From a virus, in IMG/VR virus record IMGVR_UViG_3300005582_000107, positions 1 through 23,295 of that record: 23,295 nucleotides of DNA, one strand, 5' to 3'. Every line of letters starts with the position of its first letter. Position 1 is the stretch's first letter. The notes under the pieces were generated by a model, which was not told the DNA's origin, did not search any database, and worked only from the letters and a program-made list of their open reading frames with translations. Shown piece after piece: positions 11,000 to 18,655 of the stretch. Position numbers and translations under genes: made by a program.

Positions 11000-11262
11000 A
11001 GCCGTTCTCCATCTCCATAGTCCTCATCTGTGCCCCAACCTGCAGAAGATAACGCTGATGAATGATCTCCATCCATAGATTCAAAAATGTCTTGGTTATT
11101 TGCACCATCATAATGATTAGACAAGTCATTATCATAGTCTCTTAAGAGATGGATAAACCTAACAATATGCTTAGCTACAACATAATCTGGCAAATTAAGT
11201 TTTGCATCAATGCCATGATAATTTACAAAAGTAGTTAAGTCTTTTTCAAAATTATTGTCCAT
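10996..11262 (-). CDS. Unknown acidic 88-aa protein
   Basis: Starts MDNNFEKDLTTFVNYHG. The first 50 residues are helical; the last 35 are acidic and low in complexity (DGDHSSALSS...DEDYGDGERL), likely disordered. ATG 11262 is two bases past the upstream stop; a TTG at 11274 would overlap it. No family recognised. Confidence 0.65.
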   Translation of the reverse strand: MDNNFEKDLTTFVNYHGIDAKLNLPDYVVAKHIVRFIHLLRDYDNDLSNHYDGANNQDIFESMDGDHSSALSSAGWGTDEDYGDGERL

Positions 11263-11264
11263 GA

Positions 11265-11663
11265 TTAAGCCCAAGCAATGTTGTCTTCTAATGCAATCGC
11301 GTATCTCACTAGTCTGTTAAATTTATTTAATTTCCGACTAGCATATGACATCTGATCAGTTATTTCTCCTTCTTTTTTCCACAGTAATTCGTTTTCTATT
11401 CTTTCAAGTTTTTCAAGTAGTTGTGGTAGTTTACTAAATTCAACTATGCCATGATAATAATTATTTGATGATATGCTTTCAATCATATCAAACGTTTTTA
11501 ATAGAAAAAATGCGTTGCTGTTTGAAACGTTTATTGTAGGATACATTGCCTCTTTAACAAAGCGAGGATTAAATAGAGAGTTTTCTGGGTCATACTTATT
11601 AAATTCTTCATTTTTAACAAGTATGTACCTTTCATGTTTATCAAGACTAAATGTGATGCTCAT
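11265..11663 (-). CDS. Unknown 132-aa protein
   Basis: Unrecognised soluble protein: a beta-like N-terminal third (ITFSLDKHERYILVKNEEF) and a helical C-terminal half (LPQLLEKLERIENELLWKKEG, SRKLNKFNRLVRYAIALED). ATG 11663 follows AAGGAT and overlaps the upstream gene by 17 bases. Confidence 0.7.
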   Translation of the reverse strand: MSITFSLDKHERYILVKNEEFNKYDPENSLFNPRFVKEAMYPTINVSNSNAFFLLKTFDMIESISSNNYYHGIVEFSKLPQLLEKLERIENELLWKKEGEITDQMSYASRKLNKFNRLVRYAIALEDNIAWA

Positions 11664-11958
11664 TTAAATCCTTCTTAATTAAATTTATTTTACAGAAATC
11701 ATTGTATTGAGTGAATGTATCACTATAGACTGTCAGTGTTGCAATATCTTTAAGATTGTTTTTAAAATATAATCTCAAAGGAGCTATATTATACTTTCCA
11801 AATATTTCTGTTTTGTATTCAATACTATTTTTTGAATTTAACAAAAGTCTAACAGCTTTTAAAGCTTTTAATAAATCTTCTCTAAAAGTTGGTGTTTTAA
11901 TTTGTTCACATTCAAGTTCATAAATAAAATCTTTAATTTGTTTTTTATAATTGTTCAA
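11647..11958 (-). CDS. Unknown 103-aa protein, TTG start
   Basis: Unrecognised. There is no in-frame Met, so the start must be non-ATG: TTG 11958, behind AGAGAAT and inside the end of the previous gene (14-base overlap). The product is helical at the N-terminus (KKQIKDFIYELECEQIK, LLKALKAVRLLLN) and beta-like later. A short coiled coil is possible. Confidence 0.6.
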   Translation of the reverse strand: MNNYKKQIKDFIYELECEQIKTPTFREDLLKALKAVRLLLNSKNSIEYKTEIFGKYNIAPLRLYFKNNLKDIATLTVYSDTFTQYNDFCKINLIKKDLNEHHI

Positions 11959-12154
11959 TTTTATTCTCTAAGTCATCACGATGTTGTAATTCATTTAAAG
12001 CAAAGACTACAAGATCTGATAATAGCTTAGTCCTGTTTAGTAAAATAGCAGTCATTTTCTTTTCATCGACTGGCCCATAAAGAGGATTTGTAATCTTTTC
12101 TACAAATGCCTTATCTGTATTCACATACTTTTCTATAGCTTCTTTAAAATTCAT
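11945..12154 (-). CDS. Unknown helical 69-aa protein
   Basis: Unrecognised, predicted almost entirely helical, with an amphipathic C-terminus (LQHRDDLENKIEQL). ATG 12154 follows AAAGG. It is the first gene after the terminator that closes the ribonucleotide reductase gene, so it may begin a new message or depend on readthrough. Confidence 0.65.
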   Translation of the reverse strand: MNFKEAIEKYVNTDKAFVEKITNPLYGPVDEKKMTAILLNRTKLLSDLVVFALNELQHRDDLENKIEQL

Positions 12155-12164
12155 AAATACCTTT

Positions 12165-12196
12165 CAATTTAAAAGGGTAGCATCGTGGCTACCCTT
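12165..12196 (-). terminator. Terminator after the ribonucleotide reductase gene
   Basis: AAGGGTAGC (12173-12181) and GCTACCCTT (12188-12196) form a perfect 9-bp stem with a six-base loop. In minus-strand RNA it is followed by UUAAAUU, a modest U tract. It starts 11 bases past the reductase stop codon. Confidence 0.75.
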
Positions 12197-12206
12197 ATAT
12201 TAAGTT

Positions 12207-14111
12207 TTATCGAATTGGACAAGCGCCTGTTGCGCATTCATCATTACTATCAAACTCTGCTGATGCAATTGAAGAAATAACTTTAGTCTTTGAAACAAGT
12301 TCATTGTAAACAGCTTCTGTGATTTCTTCATAAGGTGCCTGAGCGAAACCATGTTCATAATGTAACAAGAAAGATAAGCTCTTATGATTATCTTTATAAT
12401 TTTCTTTTAAGTATTCTTTAATTGCAGGAATCTCTTCTTTCCTGTAATAAATTGTACAAGACACACTATTGTCTGACCAATCTTTTTGGAGTCGTTTAAT
12501 TTCCTTAAGCTGATCAAAAGCTGTCATTTCGGCAGCTAGTTTTGTTCCAACAGGATAACTAAATGGGAATGTTACAACTACTGTATTGTAATCATCTGAT
12601 CCGTCAAAGTTTTTAACGTATTCTACAGGATAACCTGAATTACGACATACATCTACTAAACTATGCCCTGCTGCAATACGAATACGACGATACATAAACT
12701 GAGCATAAGCAGGATGAATACCTGGAGTTACGCCTGGCAACAGAGAAAGTGTACCTGATGGCTTAACAGTTGTTAATTTGATACTTGGATTGAAATCTTT
12801 AAGCTCTGAATATCGGTTATCAAAGTCTCTTAGATATTCATAACCATCGCTCATCCATGAATTTTGTTCAGGAGTTGCTTGTAGAATACCTGTGAGGCCA
12901 ATGCCCATTCTCATATTCTTATGAACAATTCTTTCTGTTTCTGGGTGATGAGATGGTAAAGTTAAAGAGTGTTTATTAATCCTATAAAGTAGCTCTAGAA
13001 TATCTAAAAATTCTTCTTTACTCTCAACATTTGGCAAAAACACTTCTGCAAGACAGCACGTTTCATAAGCAGCAAGTGATTGTTCAGCACACGGATTATA
13101 CCCCATTACTTCTGGATCAGGGTATTCAGTCTCGCCAAGTCTTCCGATTTTTCTTGAAAGTTCAAGATTAATCAATCCATACGGTTCGCCTTTACCTTCA
13201 TAGCCGTCCCAGAAATATTCGTGAAGTGTTGTTATGTCATCACAAGCCACGCTATTGTTAGACATAGCACGCCAAGAAGGAATACTTCCCATATCCCATC
13301 GTTTTGCAAGTAAATACTCAACATCATCAGGATCACCAATTGCAATTTGAGCAGAGCGTCTTACATTACCTGCCACAATAATATGGCCAATAATGTTCAT
13401 AATATCTAATGCATCTAAAGGACGAATCTTTCGACCGCGTCGCTTTTCTAATATTTCTGAAATTTTAGAGATACCCCAACACAAATCTTCTGGGCCTGAA
13501 GCTACACCACCAAAGCCTTTGATTGGTGCGCCCTTACCTCTTATTGCCTGAGTTGAGTAAGTAAATGTACCCTTTTCTTTTCTTTCAGATAAGAATGCAG
13601 CTTTAAGTGTTTTACCTAAAAACTGAACCCAACCTTCTCTTGAATCTGGAATAATATAATCTGCACCACCGTTATCTACTCTTGTAGGTGCTGTAAACCA
13701 ATCACGAACAACTGGTAGTTTGTCAATATTTTTCTTTTGTAAATTATAGCCTACACCTGAACCAAGTGCAAGCATATCCATTGCCCAACAAAATGGACGA
13801 ATAGGACTGTCAATCACTGTAAATGCACAATTTTGTAAAGATGCTAAGCCTAGACGATCTACTGTCTTTGTTCCTAATTGCCACAAGAAACGGCCTGCTA
13901 CAGAACACTTTAACTTTAAAAAGTACTCTTTAAGCCTATCTTCTTCATCTTGTGTAAAACCTACATTTAGTTGGTTGTGACAAGCTTCTAATACTCTTTG
14001 AATTGTATCTTGAAATTCTTCTGTTTTATCTGTGTCTTCTAAAGGTCTTGAATAAGTCCTTTTATATGTTAAATAGCCAACAGTTGACCAGGGTGTTTCA
14101 ATTTCATTCAT
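12207..14111 (-). CDS. nrdJ: Class II (B12-dependent) ribonucleotide reductase, monomeric RTPR type
   Basis: Reduces ribonucleotides to deoxyribonucleotides using adenosylcobalamin to make the active-site thiyl radical, so no small subunit is needed. Active-site residues map one-to-one onto Lactobacillus leichmannii RTPR: C95 (SLQNCAF) and C352 as the disulfide pair, C341 in NPCAE as radical Cys with E343 next in line, and C626/C631 at the C-terminus (ECATGACPIR) as the shuttle pair. The spacings 341 to 352 and 626 to 631 equal those of RTPR 408 to 419 and 731 to 736. At 634 residues it is about 100 shorter than RTPR. ATG 14111 overlaps the upstream stop as ATGA. It supplies dNTPs between the primase-helicase and the terminator; activity depends on cobalamin from the host. 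Confidence 0.93.
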   Translation of the reverse strand: MNEIETPWSTVGYLTYKRTYSRPLEDTDKTEEFQDTIQRVLEACHNQLNVGFTQDEEDRLKEYFLKLKCSVAGRFLWQLGTKTVDRLGLASLQNCAFTVIDSPIRPFCWAMDMLALGSGVGYNLQKKNIDKLPVVRDWFTAPTRVDNGGADYIIPDSREGWVQFLGKTLKAAFLSERKEKGTFTYSTQAIRGKGAPIKGFGGVASGPEDLCWGISKISEILEKRRGRKIRPLDALDIMNIIGHIIVAGNVRRSAQIAIGDPDDVEYLLAKRWDMGSIPSWRAMSNNSVACDDITTLHEYFWDGYEGKGEPYGLINLELSRKIGRLGETEYPDPEVMGYNPCAEQSLAAYETCCLAEVFLPNVESKEEFLDILELLYRINKHSLTLPSHHPETERIVHKNMRMGIGLTGILQATPEQNSWMSDGYEYLRDFDNRYSELKDFNPSIKLTTVKPSGTLSLLPGVTPGIHPAYAQFMYRRIRIAAGHSLVDVCRNSGYPVEYVKNFDGSDDYNTVVVTFPFSYPVGTKLAAEMTAFDQLKEIKRLQKDWSDNSVSCTIYYRKEEIPAIKEYLKENYKDNHKSLSFLLHYEHGFAQAPYEEITEAVYNELVSKTKVISSIASAEFDSNDECATGACPIR

Positions 14112-14305
14112 TCTCTACTTTCAATTATTGCTGCAAATCGTATAATGATAAAGTCTTTTAAAGCAGCTTCATCATTCTCGTAAATTAAACCTTTCAACTT
14201 GCTTTTTGCTTTTTGTAACATAATTGCGTCATCGACAGACATTTGACAAATAACATCTATAGGTGGTTTATTTGAATATTCTTCAACCCACTTAATGTAT
14301 TTCAT
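14108..14305 (-). CDS. Unknown 65-aa protein between helicase and reductase
   Basis: Unrecognised helical protein (IDVICQMSVDDAIMLQKAKSKLKGLIYENDEAALKDF). Both ends overlap neighbours by four bases (ATGA), so it is translated as part of the primase-helicase to reductase chain. No catalytic motif seen. Confidence 0.7.
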   Translation of the reverse strand: MKYIKWVEEYSNKPPIDVICQMSVDDAIMLQKAKSKLKGLIYENDEAALKDFIIIRFAAIIESRE

Positions 14306-15939
14306 AGCGTTACAAACTCCTCAACATCAGCATTAGAGGCTACAAGTCTACCTGTTTCATATTTGTAATGTGCACCTTTTACATTACCTGTAAGACCTGT
14401 ATACCTTGATTTTAAAATTCGCATTTTAATGCTATTTCGTTCAGCTTCACTGTCTGCTGTTAAATTCCTTGCAAAGGAGATAATATCAAATGATATTTGT
14501 TTAATAGAGCCAGAACCTCGAATGTCATCAATAGATGGCAATCTGCCTTCTTCAAAAGAGCCTTTGTTATTTGGTGCTTTTCTTAAATGAGAGACTAAGC
14601 CAATCCAGACAGGATGCCGTTTAACAAGGCGCAATAAGTCATTCATTACCCTGTCTTGCGCTTCATTACCCGTTAAGTTTTCAACACCTTCTGAAACTAA
14701 AATTGTAATATGATCAATAAATAAATATCGACATCCTGTTAAACACATATACTCTAATTGATCTACTATGCTATTATCGTTTATTGAGCCTTGATGATCT
14801 AATAGCACAACACGATTTGATTCAAATACTTTATCAAAACCAATTTTTAATTCTTCAATTGGAATTTCGTCTTTTGCAGGGTTTCTATTTAAAGCCATAC
14901 CTGCTAACTTTCTAGCAGTTTCTGCAGGCGATTCTTCTAAGCTTATTACACCTATTTTATCTTCTGTTGACTCTAATAAGTGCAACATTATTTCTCTTAA
15001 TACTGTTGATTTACCACTACCTGTACCAGAAATAAACAATGCAATTTCACCGCTTCTCATACCTTTAAGTTTAGTATTAATACCATCTAAACATTTAGGG
15101 TAAGGTACTGATGCTGTACTATTATAGTTTTGTAGCGCTTCCCAAAGCTCTTCTTTACCAATAATACCAGCTGGTACATAAGGTGCAGCATCAAACAAAC
15201 ACTGCATTAATCTTGCGCTGTCAAACTTTAATAAAACTTCATTTGCATCTTTTAATGGAAGTTTTACAATTTTTACTTTATCAATTCCAATTAATCTAAT
15301 TGATTCTTCAGTTGCCTTTTTGCCTGCTTCATCATTATCTAAACACAAAATAACTTCTTGAAATGATCTAATCCAATCTCTATTTTCTAAAATTGATTTA
15401 GTCATTACTGATGAGGACAATGCAACTACTGGATAAATCTTTTTATATTTATCATAGCTAGCTTGTGCTACACTTAAGGCATCTATTTCACCTTCTGTGA
15501 TAATTAATCTTTTTCCAGAATTGTTAAATTTAGTCTGGCCAAACAAGCCTTTTGACTTACCAACCCAAGAAAATTGTTTTGGTAATTCTCTTACTTTATA
15601 TGCTTTATTATCATCATATGGATAATAATGTGTATCTATTTCACCATCTTCTCCATAAGAGACTCTTACATCAAAGAATTCAGCAACTGTTTTAGTAATG
15701 CCTCTTTCTTTAAAGCCTCTAACCGGGTACTTTTCAATTTCTTCAATTGTAGACATCTTCTTTTTAAAGAAATTTGGTGTTTTAACAGTTTCTATTTCAA
15801 ACTCCTCAGATTCTTGTTTAGGAAAGAAGCTTCTGCAAGAGAAACAGAATGATGTTAGATCTTCGTATAGTTGTCTAGCATCTGAAGAGTTACAAGCTTT
15901 ACTCAGACATGCTAGATTCTTTTTTGTTACTATTCCCAT
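14302..15939 (-). CDS. Primase-helicase (T7 gp4-like)
   Basis: Bifunctional replisome protein: the N-terminal primase makes RNA primers and the C-terminal RecA-like ring unwinds the fork. Visible in order: a zinc-binding module (C11, C16, C32, C35, with NSSDARQLY and FCFSC as in T7 gp4), a TOPRIM primase domain (TEGEIDAL at 148-155 and D201-N-D203), a linker near 260-290, Walker A GTGSGKST at 305-312, catalytic Glu in SLEES (333-337), Walker B LFIDH at 406-410 and HLRK at 451-454. Length 545 against 566 in T7. The first Cys pair is CxxxxC instead of CxxC. ATG 15939 is needed to keep the zinc module and lies 41 bases inside the upstream membrane-protein gene. Confidence 0.95.
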   Translation of the reverse strand: MGIVTKKNLACLSKACNSSDARQLYEDLTSFCFSCRSFFPKQESEEFEIETVKTPNFFKKKMSTIEEIEKYPVRGFKERGITKTVAEFFDVRVSYGEDGEIDTHYYPYDDNKAYKVRELPKQFSWVGKSKGLFGQTKFNNSGKRLIITEGEIDALSVAQASYDKYKKIYPVVALSSSVMTKSILENRDWIRSFQEVILCLDNDEAGKKATEESIRLIGIDKVKIVKLPLKDANEVLLKFDSARLMQCLFDAAPYVPAGIIGKEELWEALQNYNSTASVPYPKCLDGINTKLKGMRSGEIALFISGTGSGKSTVLREIMLHLLESTEDKIGVISLEESPAETARKLAGMALNRNPAKDEIPIEELKIGFDKVFESNRVVLLDHQGSINDNSIVDQLEYMCLTGCRYLFIDHITILVSEGVENLTGNEAQDRVMNDLLRLVKRHPVWIGLVSHLRKAPNNKGSFEEGRLPSIDDIRGSGSIKQISFDIISFARNLTADSEAERNSIKMRILKSRYTGLTGNVKGAHYKYETGRLVASNADVEEFVTL

Positions 15940-16105
15940 TGTTTATCTGATTAAAAATAGTACCAATTAATAGAAGTGCAATTGAGATTGACAATGCACC
16001 AGCGCTTGTGATTTCTTTTTCAGAAAGCCCTAATAGTACTGAATAAATAGAAAAACAAATTCCTACTAGTATTAACAGCTGCCCTAATATTTTTATATAC
16101 CACAT
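15899..16105 (-). CDS. Small membrane protein with two TM helices (68 aa)
   Basis: Two hydrophobic segments, residues about 6-27 (ILGQLLILVGICFSIYSVLL) and 36-54 (GALSISIALLLIGTIFNQI), are separated by a short charged loop (SEKEIT) and followed by a polar tail (NNGNSNKKESSMSE). ATG 16105 follows AAGGA. The small size and hairpin topology are shared by class II holins, but its position among replication genes makes a holin role doubtful; it could anchor replication at the membrane. Not recognised as a known family. The last 41 bases overlap the primase-helicase gene. Confidence 0.7.
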   Translation of the reverse strand: MWYIKILGQLLILVGICFSIYSVLLGLSEKEITSAGALSISIALLLIGTIFNQINNGNSNKKESSMSE

Positions 16106-16106
16106 A

Positions 16107-16583
16107 TTATTCCTTAAAATTATGCCAGTCCATTACTAACTTTAGTCTTTTCTTATGCCTGTCTGTAATTGGCTCTTTTACAGGCCAAGCTACCTTTTCT
16201 ATTAAAGTATTATACCATTCTTTTTTAGTAGGAGCTTCTACTAAACAAAGAGACCAAGTCTCTGAGTAAGACAGTGTACCTTTTGTCTTGTATTGCTCTA
16301 AGCAAACAAAATCAAATTCGTCTTTAGGTCTTTGCTTTAACAGCTCATTTAATACTTTAGAAGATGATGTATATTTCTTCCAATTAGACTCTTTGCCTTT
16401 ATTTTGAACACCTGTTCCATAAAATAGTTTTTTACCTAAATAAAATCTTTCAAGCGTATTGTCTCTAATCACATAAATAAAACCTACACCTATACCCATT
16501 TTCTCTTCAAAGTGCCAATGCCCATTTTCTCTTACAAATAAAGTATTATTTAAGGCTATAGGTATTTCTCCTGAAAATTTCAT
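16107..16583 (-). CDS. SegE-like GIY-YIG protein (158 aa)
   Basis: The pattern FIY at 35-37, YLGKK at 48-52 (the degenerate GIY-YIG pair), KESNWKKYTSSSK at 64-76 and SETW at 107-110 matches the SegE-type GIY-YIG family of phage proteins. Members of the superfamily cut DNA with a Tyr/Arg/Glu site; SegE of T4 is a free-standing homing endonuclease. Here the gene sits between the exonuclease and a membrane-protein gene. It could be a homing enzyme or a domesticated nuclease; no T7 endonuclease I is seen in this window, so a structural role in branch resolution is possible but unproven. ATG 16583 follows AGAGGTG. Confidence 0.75.
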   Translation of the reverse strand: MKFSGEIPIALNNTLFVRENGHWHFEEKMGIGVGFIYVIRDNTLERFYLGKKLFYGTGVQNKGKESNWKKYTSSSKVLNELLKQRPKDEFDFVCLEQYKTKGTLSYSETWSLCLVEAPTKKEWYNTLIEKVAWPVKEPITDRHKKRLKLVMDWHNFKE

Positions 16584-16592
16584 TATACACCT

Positions 16593-17414
16593 CTAACTTA
16601 ATTCTTTTACAATTGGCCATAGCTCAAAGTTAAAGTAGTCATCTTTATGTTTTTGGAGATGAATCATTTTACCATTAGAAAGCAAATAATCTTTCCATTC
16701 TAATTCACCATATGCAATTAAGTATTGTTCAACTACTTGTTCTTGAAATTCTTCTTCTGTATTAAATGGAGCTAAAATCTTTTCAGCTTTTACCTCACCA
16801 ACACGTGGCACTCCAGGTATATTATCTGTTGGATCTCCTTTTAATAGTTGTTGATAATAATGTCGTTTAGCTTCATCTTCAGAGATATCTAAAAAAGCTT
16901 TTTTATGCATTAGCCAATGCTTACCTGGGATGCATTTTAAATCTTTATCTATAGAGCATATAATATATTCTTGACCAATTGCTCTACATTCTTCTGCCCA
17001 AATACGCATTAAATCATCAGCTTCTCTGCCATTAGACTCTACTGCAAGATTTTCAGCTACAGCTAATTTTCTAAGTACTGGTACAAAATGGTTTTGTTTA
17101 TTTGGATCAGCATGCCTATTTAACTTATATTCAGGATAGAGCATATTTCTAAAATTATCAGGACCTTTTACAGCCATTAAAAATTCAGTACAGTAAAGCG
17201 TATCTAGCAGTGTCTGTAAGTCTTTCTTTAAATTTTCCCAAGACTCTTCTAAATAATATCTGTCTTCTTCTTTAGTCCATTCTAAAGACACTCTTTTGCC
17301 ATCGTCATCTAACGATACAAATGAGACGCCATCCTCGACTCTAGCTTTCTTTTCCCATCTAGATTTGCAGGCTTGATAACATAAAACATCTCCATCAATT
17401 ATTGCTATTGTCAT
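16593..17414 (-). CDS. 5'-3' exonuclease, FEN family (T7 gp6-like)
   Basis: Removes RNA primers and degrades DNA 5' to 3'. The metal-binding acidic residues of the FEN/5'-nuclease family are all present: D7 and D9 (IIDGD), E131, D133 and D134 (READDL), D156 and D158 (SIDKDL), D194 and D197 (KGDPTDN), then the helix-hairpin-helix IPGVPRVGEVKAEKIL at 199-214. Length 273, close to T7 gp6 (about 300). In T7 the enzyme also degrades host DNA and processes ends for recombination; the same is likely here. ATG 17414 follows the previous stop by one base. Confidence 0.93.
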   Translation of the reverse strand: MTIAIIDGDVLCYQACKSRWEKKARVEDGVSFVSLDDDGKRVSLEWTKEEDRYYLEESWENLKKDLQTLLDTLYCTEFLMAVKGPDNFRNMLYPEYKLNRHADPNKQNHFVPVLRKLAVAENLAVESNGREADDLMRIWAEECRAIGQEYIICSIDKDLKCIPGKHWLMHKKAFLDISEDEAKRHYYQQLLKGDPTDNIPGVPRVGEVKAEKILAPFNTEEEFQEQVVEQYLIAYGELEWKDYLLSNGKMIHLQKHKDDYFNFELWPIVKELS

Positions 17415-17415
17415 A

Positions 17416-17691
17416 TTACCATTTCACCTTATTTGCCCAATACGCCGCTGACATAGTTCCTTTTTCAATATTTTCTGAATGTCTTGCTTTAAAGGCTAAG
17501 CGTCTTGATTTAGCAGCTTCTGATTCTCCTTCTTTTGCTGGAGAGCCTGACACACCTTGAGCACCAAACCGAATTAGTCTAATCTTTTCACCTTCTTTAA
17601 CTAACACTGCATGGCTTTTGTTAGGATGCGAAGGCGTCTCCTTAGGCTCATTGTAGCCTTCAAAATTTTCACCACGATACTTTATCGTCAT
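17416..17691 (-). CDS. Conserved phage protein, probable DUF5872 type (91 aa)
   Basis: The C-terminal half, SRRLAFKARHSENIEKGTMSAAYWANKVKW, is a highly recognisable phage motif (KARHxxNIxKGxMSAAYWAxKVKW) of unknown function; I believe Pfam calls it DUF5872, from memory. The N-terminal half is variable, with HAVLVKEGEKIRLIRFGAQGV like other members. Strongly basic, so nucleic-acid binding is possible. In related phages it often neighbours replication genes, as here (directly upstream of the exonuclease). ATG 17691 follows AGGAG. Confidence 0.85.
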   Translation of the reverse strand: MTIKYRGENFEGYNEPKETPSHPNKSHAVLVKEGEKIRLIRFGAQGVSGSPAKEGESEAAKSRRLAFKARHSENIEKGTMSAAYWANKVKW

Positions 17692-17699
17692 TTTAGCTC

Positions 17700-17987
17700 C
17701 TAATTGCTAACACCTAACTTCTTTGAAATTTCATAATACTTTTCAGTTCTAATCAATTTAGCATTGACTTGTTCATTATCTGAGTGTATATGAACATTCT
17801 GTTCTTTTAAAGCTTCGAGTAGTCCAACAACATCAGACCATTCAATTAGTAATCTGTCAAAATTTGTAGTAGTTTCATTTGATGGCTTATGATCTAATCC
17901 GAATCTAAGACATTTGTGAATTTCTTTTTGAACTTCGCCAAGTTCTTCTGCTAAACAAATTAACAAATATTCGGTTTTATCTAACAT
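17700..17987 (-). CDS. MazG-like NTP pyrophosphohydrolase (95 aa)
   Basis: The all-alpha NTP pyrophosphatase signature is present: E14-E15-x2-E18 (EELGE) and E49-x2-D52 (EWSD), the four-helix metal site of MazG/dUTPase-like enzymes that cleave NTPs to NMP and pyrophosphate. The substrate is not deducible: dUTP, dCTP or (p)ppGpp-related activities are reported for family members. Here it lies next to the conserved protein at 18212-18655 and the replication core, consistent with dNTP-pool cleaning. Single-domain and short, as usual for phage versions. Confidence 0.82.
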   Translation of the reverse strand: MLDKTEYLLICLAEELGEVQKEIHKCLRFGLDHKPSNETTTNFDRLLIEWSDVVGLLEALKEQNVHIHSDNEQVNAKLIRTEKYYEISKKLGVSN

Positions 17988-17990
17988 AAT

Positions 17991-18215
17991 TTATTTCTTT
18001 ACAATTTGAGTGATTGATTTATACATAATACCATCTTTAAATTTATAACCTTTTTCACAGCCTGTCACTTTACCTACAGAGTAAAACTCATTGGTAGGCA
18101 CTACAACAACACTAGAAAGATCTATAAATTCTTTTGACTTATATGTATGAGATTTAGACCAATAGCCTCTTTCAAGGAAAACTACATGCACTGCATAAAT
18201 ATCTAGATCAGTCAT
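17991..18215 (-). CDS. Unknown 74-aa protein
   Basis: Unrecognised, probably beta-rich (YAVHVVFLERGYWS...VVVVPTNEFYSVGKVTGCEKGYKF). The start is set at ATG 18215, which overlaps the previous stop as ATGA; the frame extends to 18227 but that would run into the upstream gene. No motif. Confidence 0.7.
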   Translation of the reverse strand: MTDLDIYAVHVVFLERGYWSKSHTYKSKEFIDLSSVVVVPTNEFYSVGKVTGCEKGYKFKDGIMYKSITQIVKK

Positions 18216-18655
18216 AATGTCCACCAATCTGGTTGAGACCTACGTGTCCATTTTGCAAATGAAGCCTTTGACTTATAGTATGCTCTATAAGAATCTACGG
18301 CAAGATTTTGTTTATATTGATCTGGCATACATAAAACAAAAGGTGAACACCCTTCTGGAATATCTACAAGAGGCTCTTCTAAAGAATAAATAATATCTTC
18401 ACATTTATGTTGTTTATTATATCGATATTTATACTCGTTACAAATAGCAATTCCATGATCGACAAGCCAATTGTAATTACCTATAAATTCATTTGCCCAC
18501 TTTACACAAGGATGCTTTTCATGCGTAGGTTTGTAAGGGCCTCCATTAATTGTAGATAATATTTGAGCAGTTTCAAGTGCCATTTTTACAATATGCTTGT
18601 CAAATTGCATTTCTGCTGCTCTATAGGGATTTGAGTCTAATATAAAAATATTCAT
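18212..18655 (-). CDS. Conserved phage protein, possible DNA-glycosylase-like family (147 aa)
   Basis: The sequence follows a widespread phage family: DKHIVKMALETAQILS at 19-34, HEKHPCVKWANEF then NYNWLVDHGIAICNEYKYRY at about 60-79, MPDQYK near 110 and SYRAYY...KASFAKWTRR near the end. Some databases place this family near the pyrimidine-dimer DNA glycosylases, but I cannot see T4 endonuclease V's N-terminal catalytic Thr arrangement, so I leave the function open. The ATG shares a base with the DNA polymerase stop (TAATG), suggesting work alongside replication or repair. Confidence 0.7.
   Translation of the reverse strand: MNIFILDSNPYRAAEMQFDKHIVKMALETAQILSTINGGPYKPTHEKHPCVKWANEFIGNYNWLVDHGIAICNEYKYRYNKQHKCEDIIYSLEEPLVDIPEGCSPFVLCMPDQYKQNLAVDSYRAYYKSKASFAKWTRRSQPDWWTL

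Noticed and set aside
15899-16105. Calling the two-TM protein a holin
   Set aside because: Topology alone is not enough, and there is no endolysin or spanin nearby; kept as an unassigned membrane protein.
18600-18640. CTATAGGG on the plus strand as a T7-like promoter
   Set aside because: It lies inside a minus-strand coding region with no plus-strand gene downstream.
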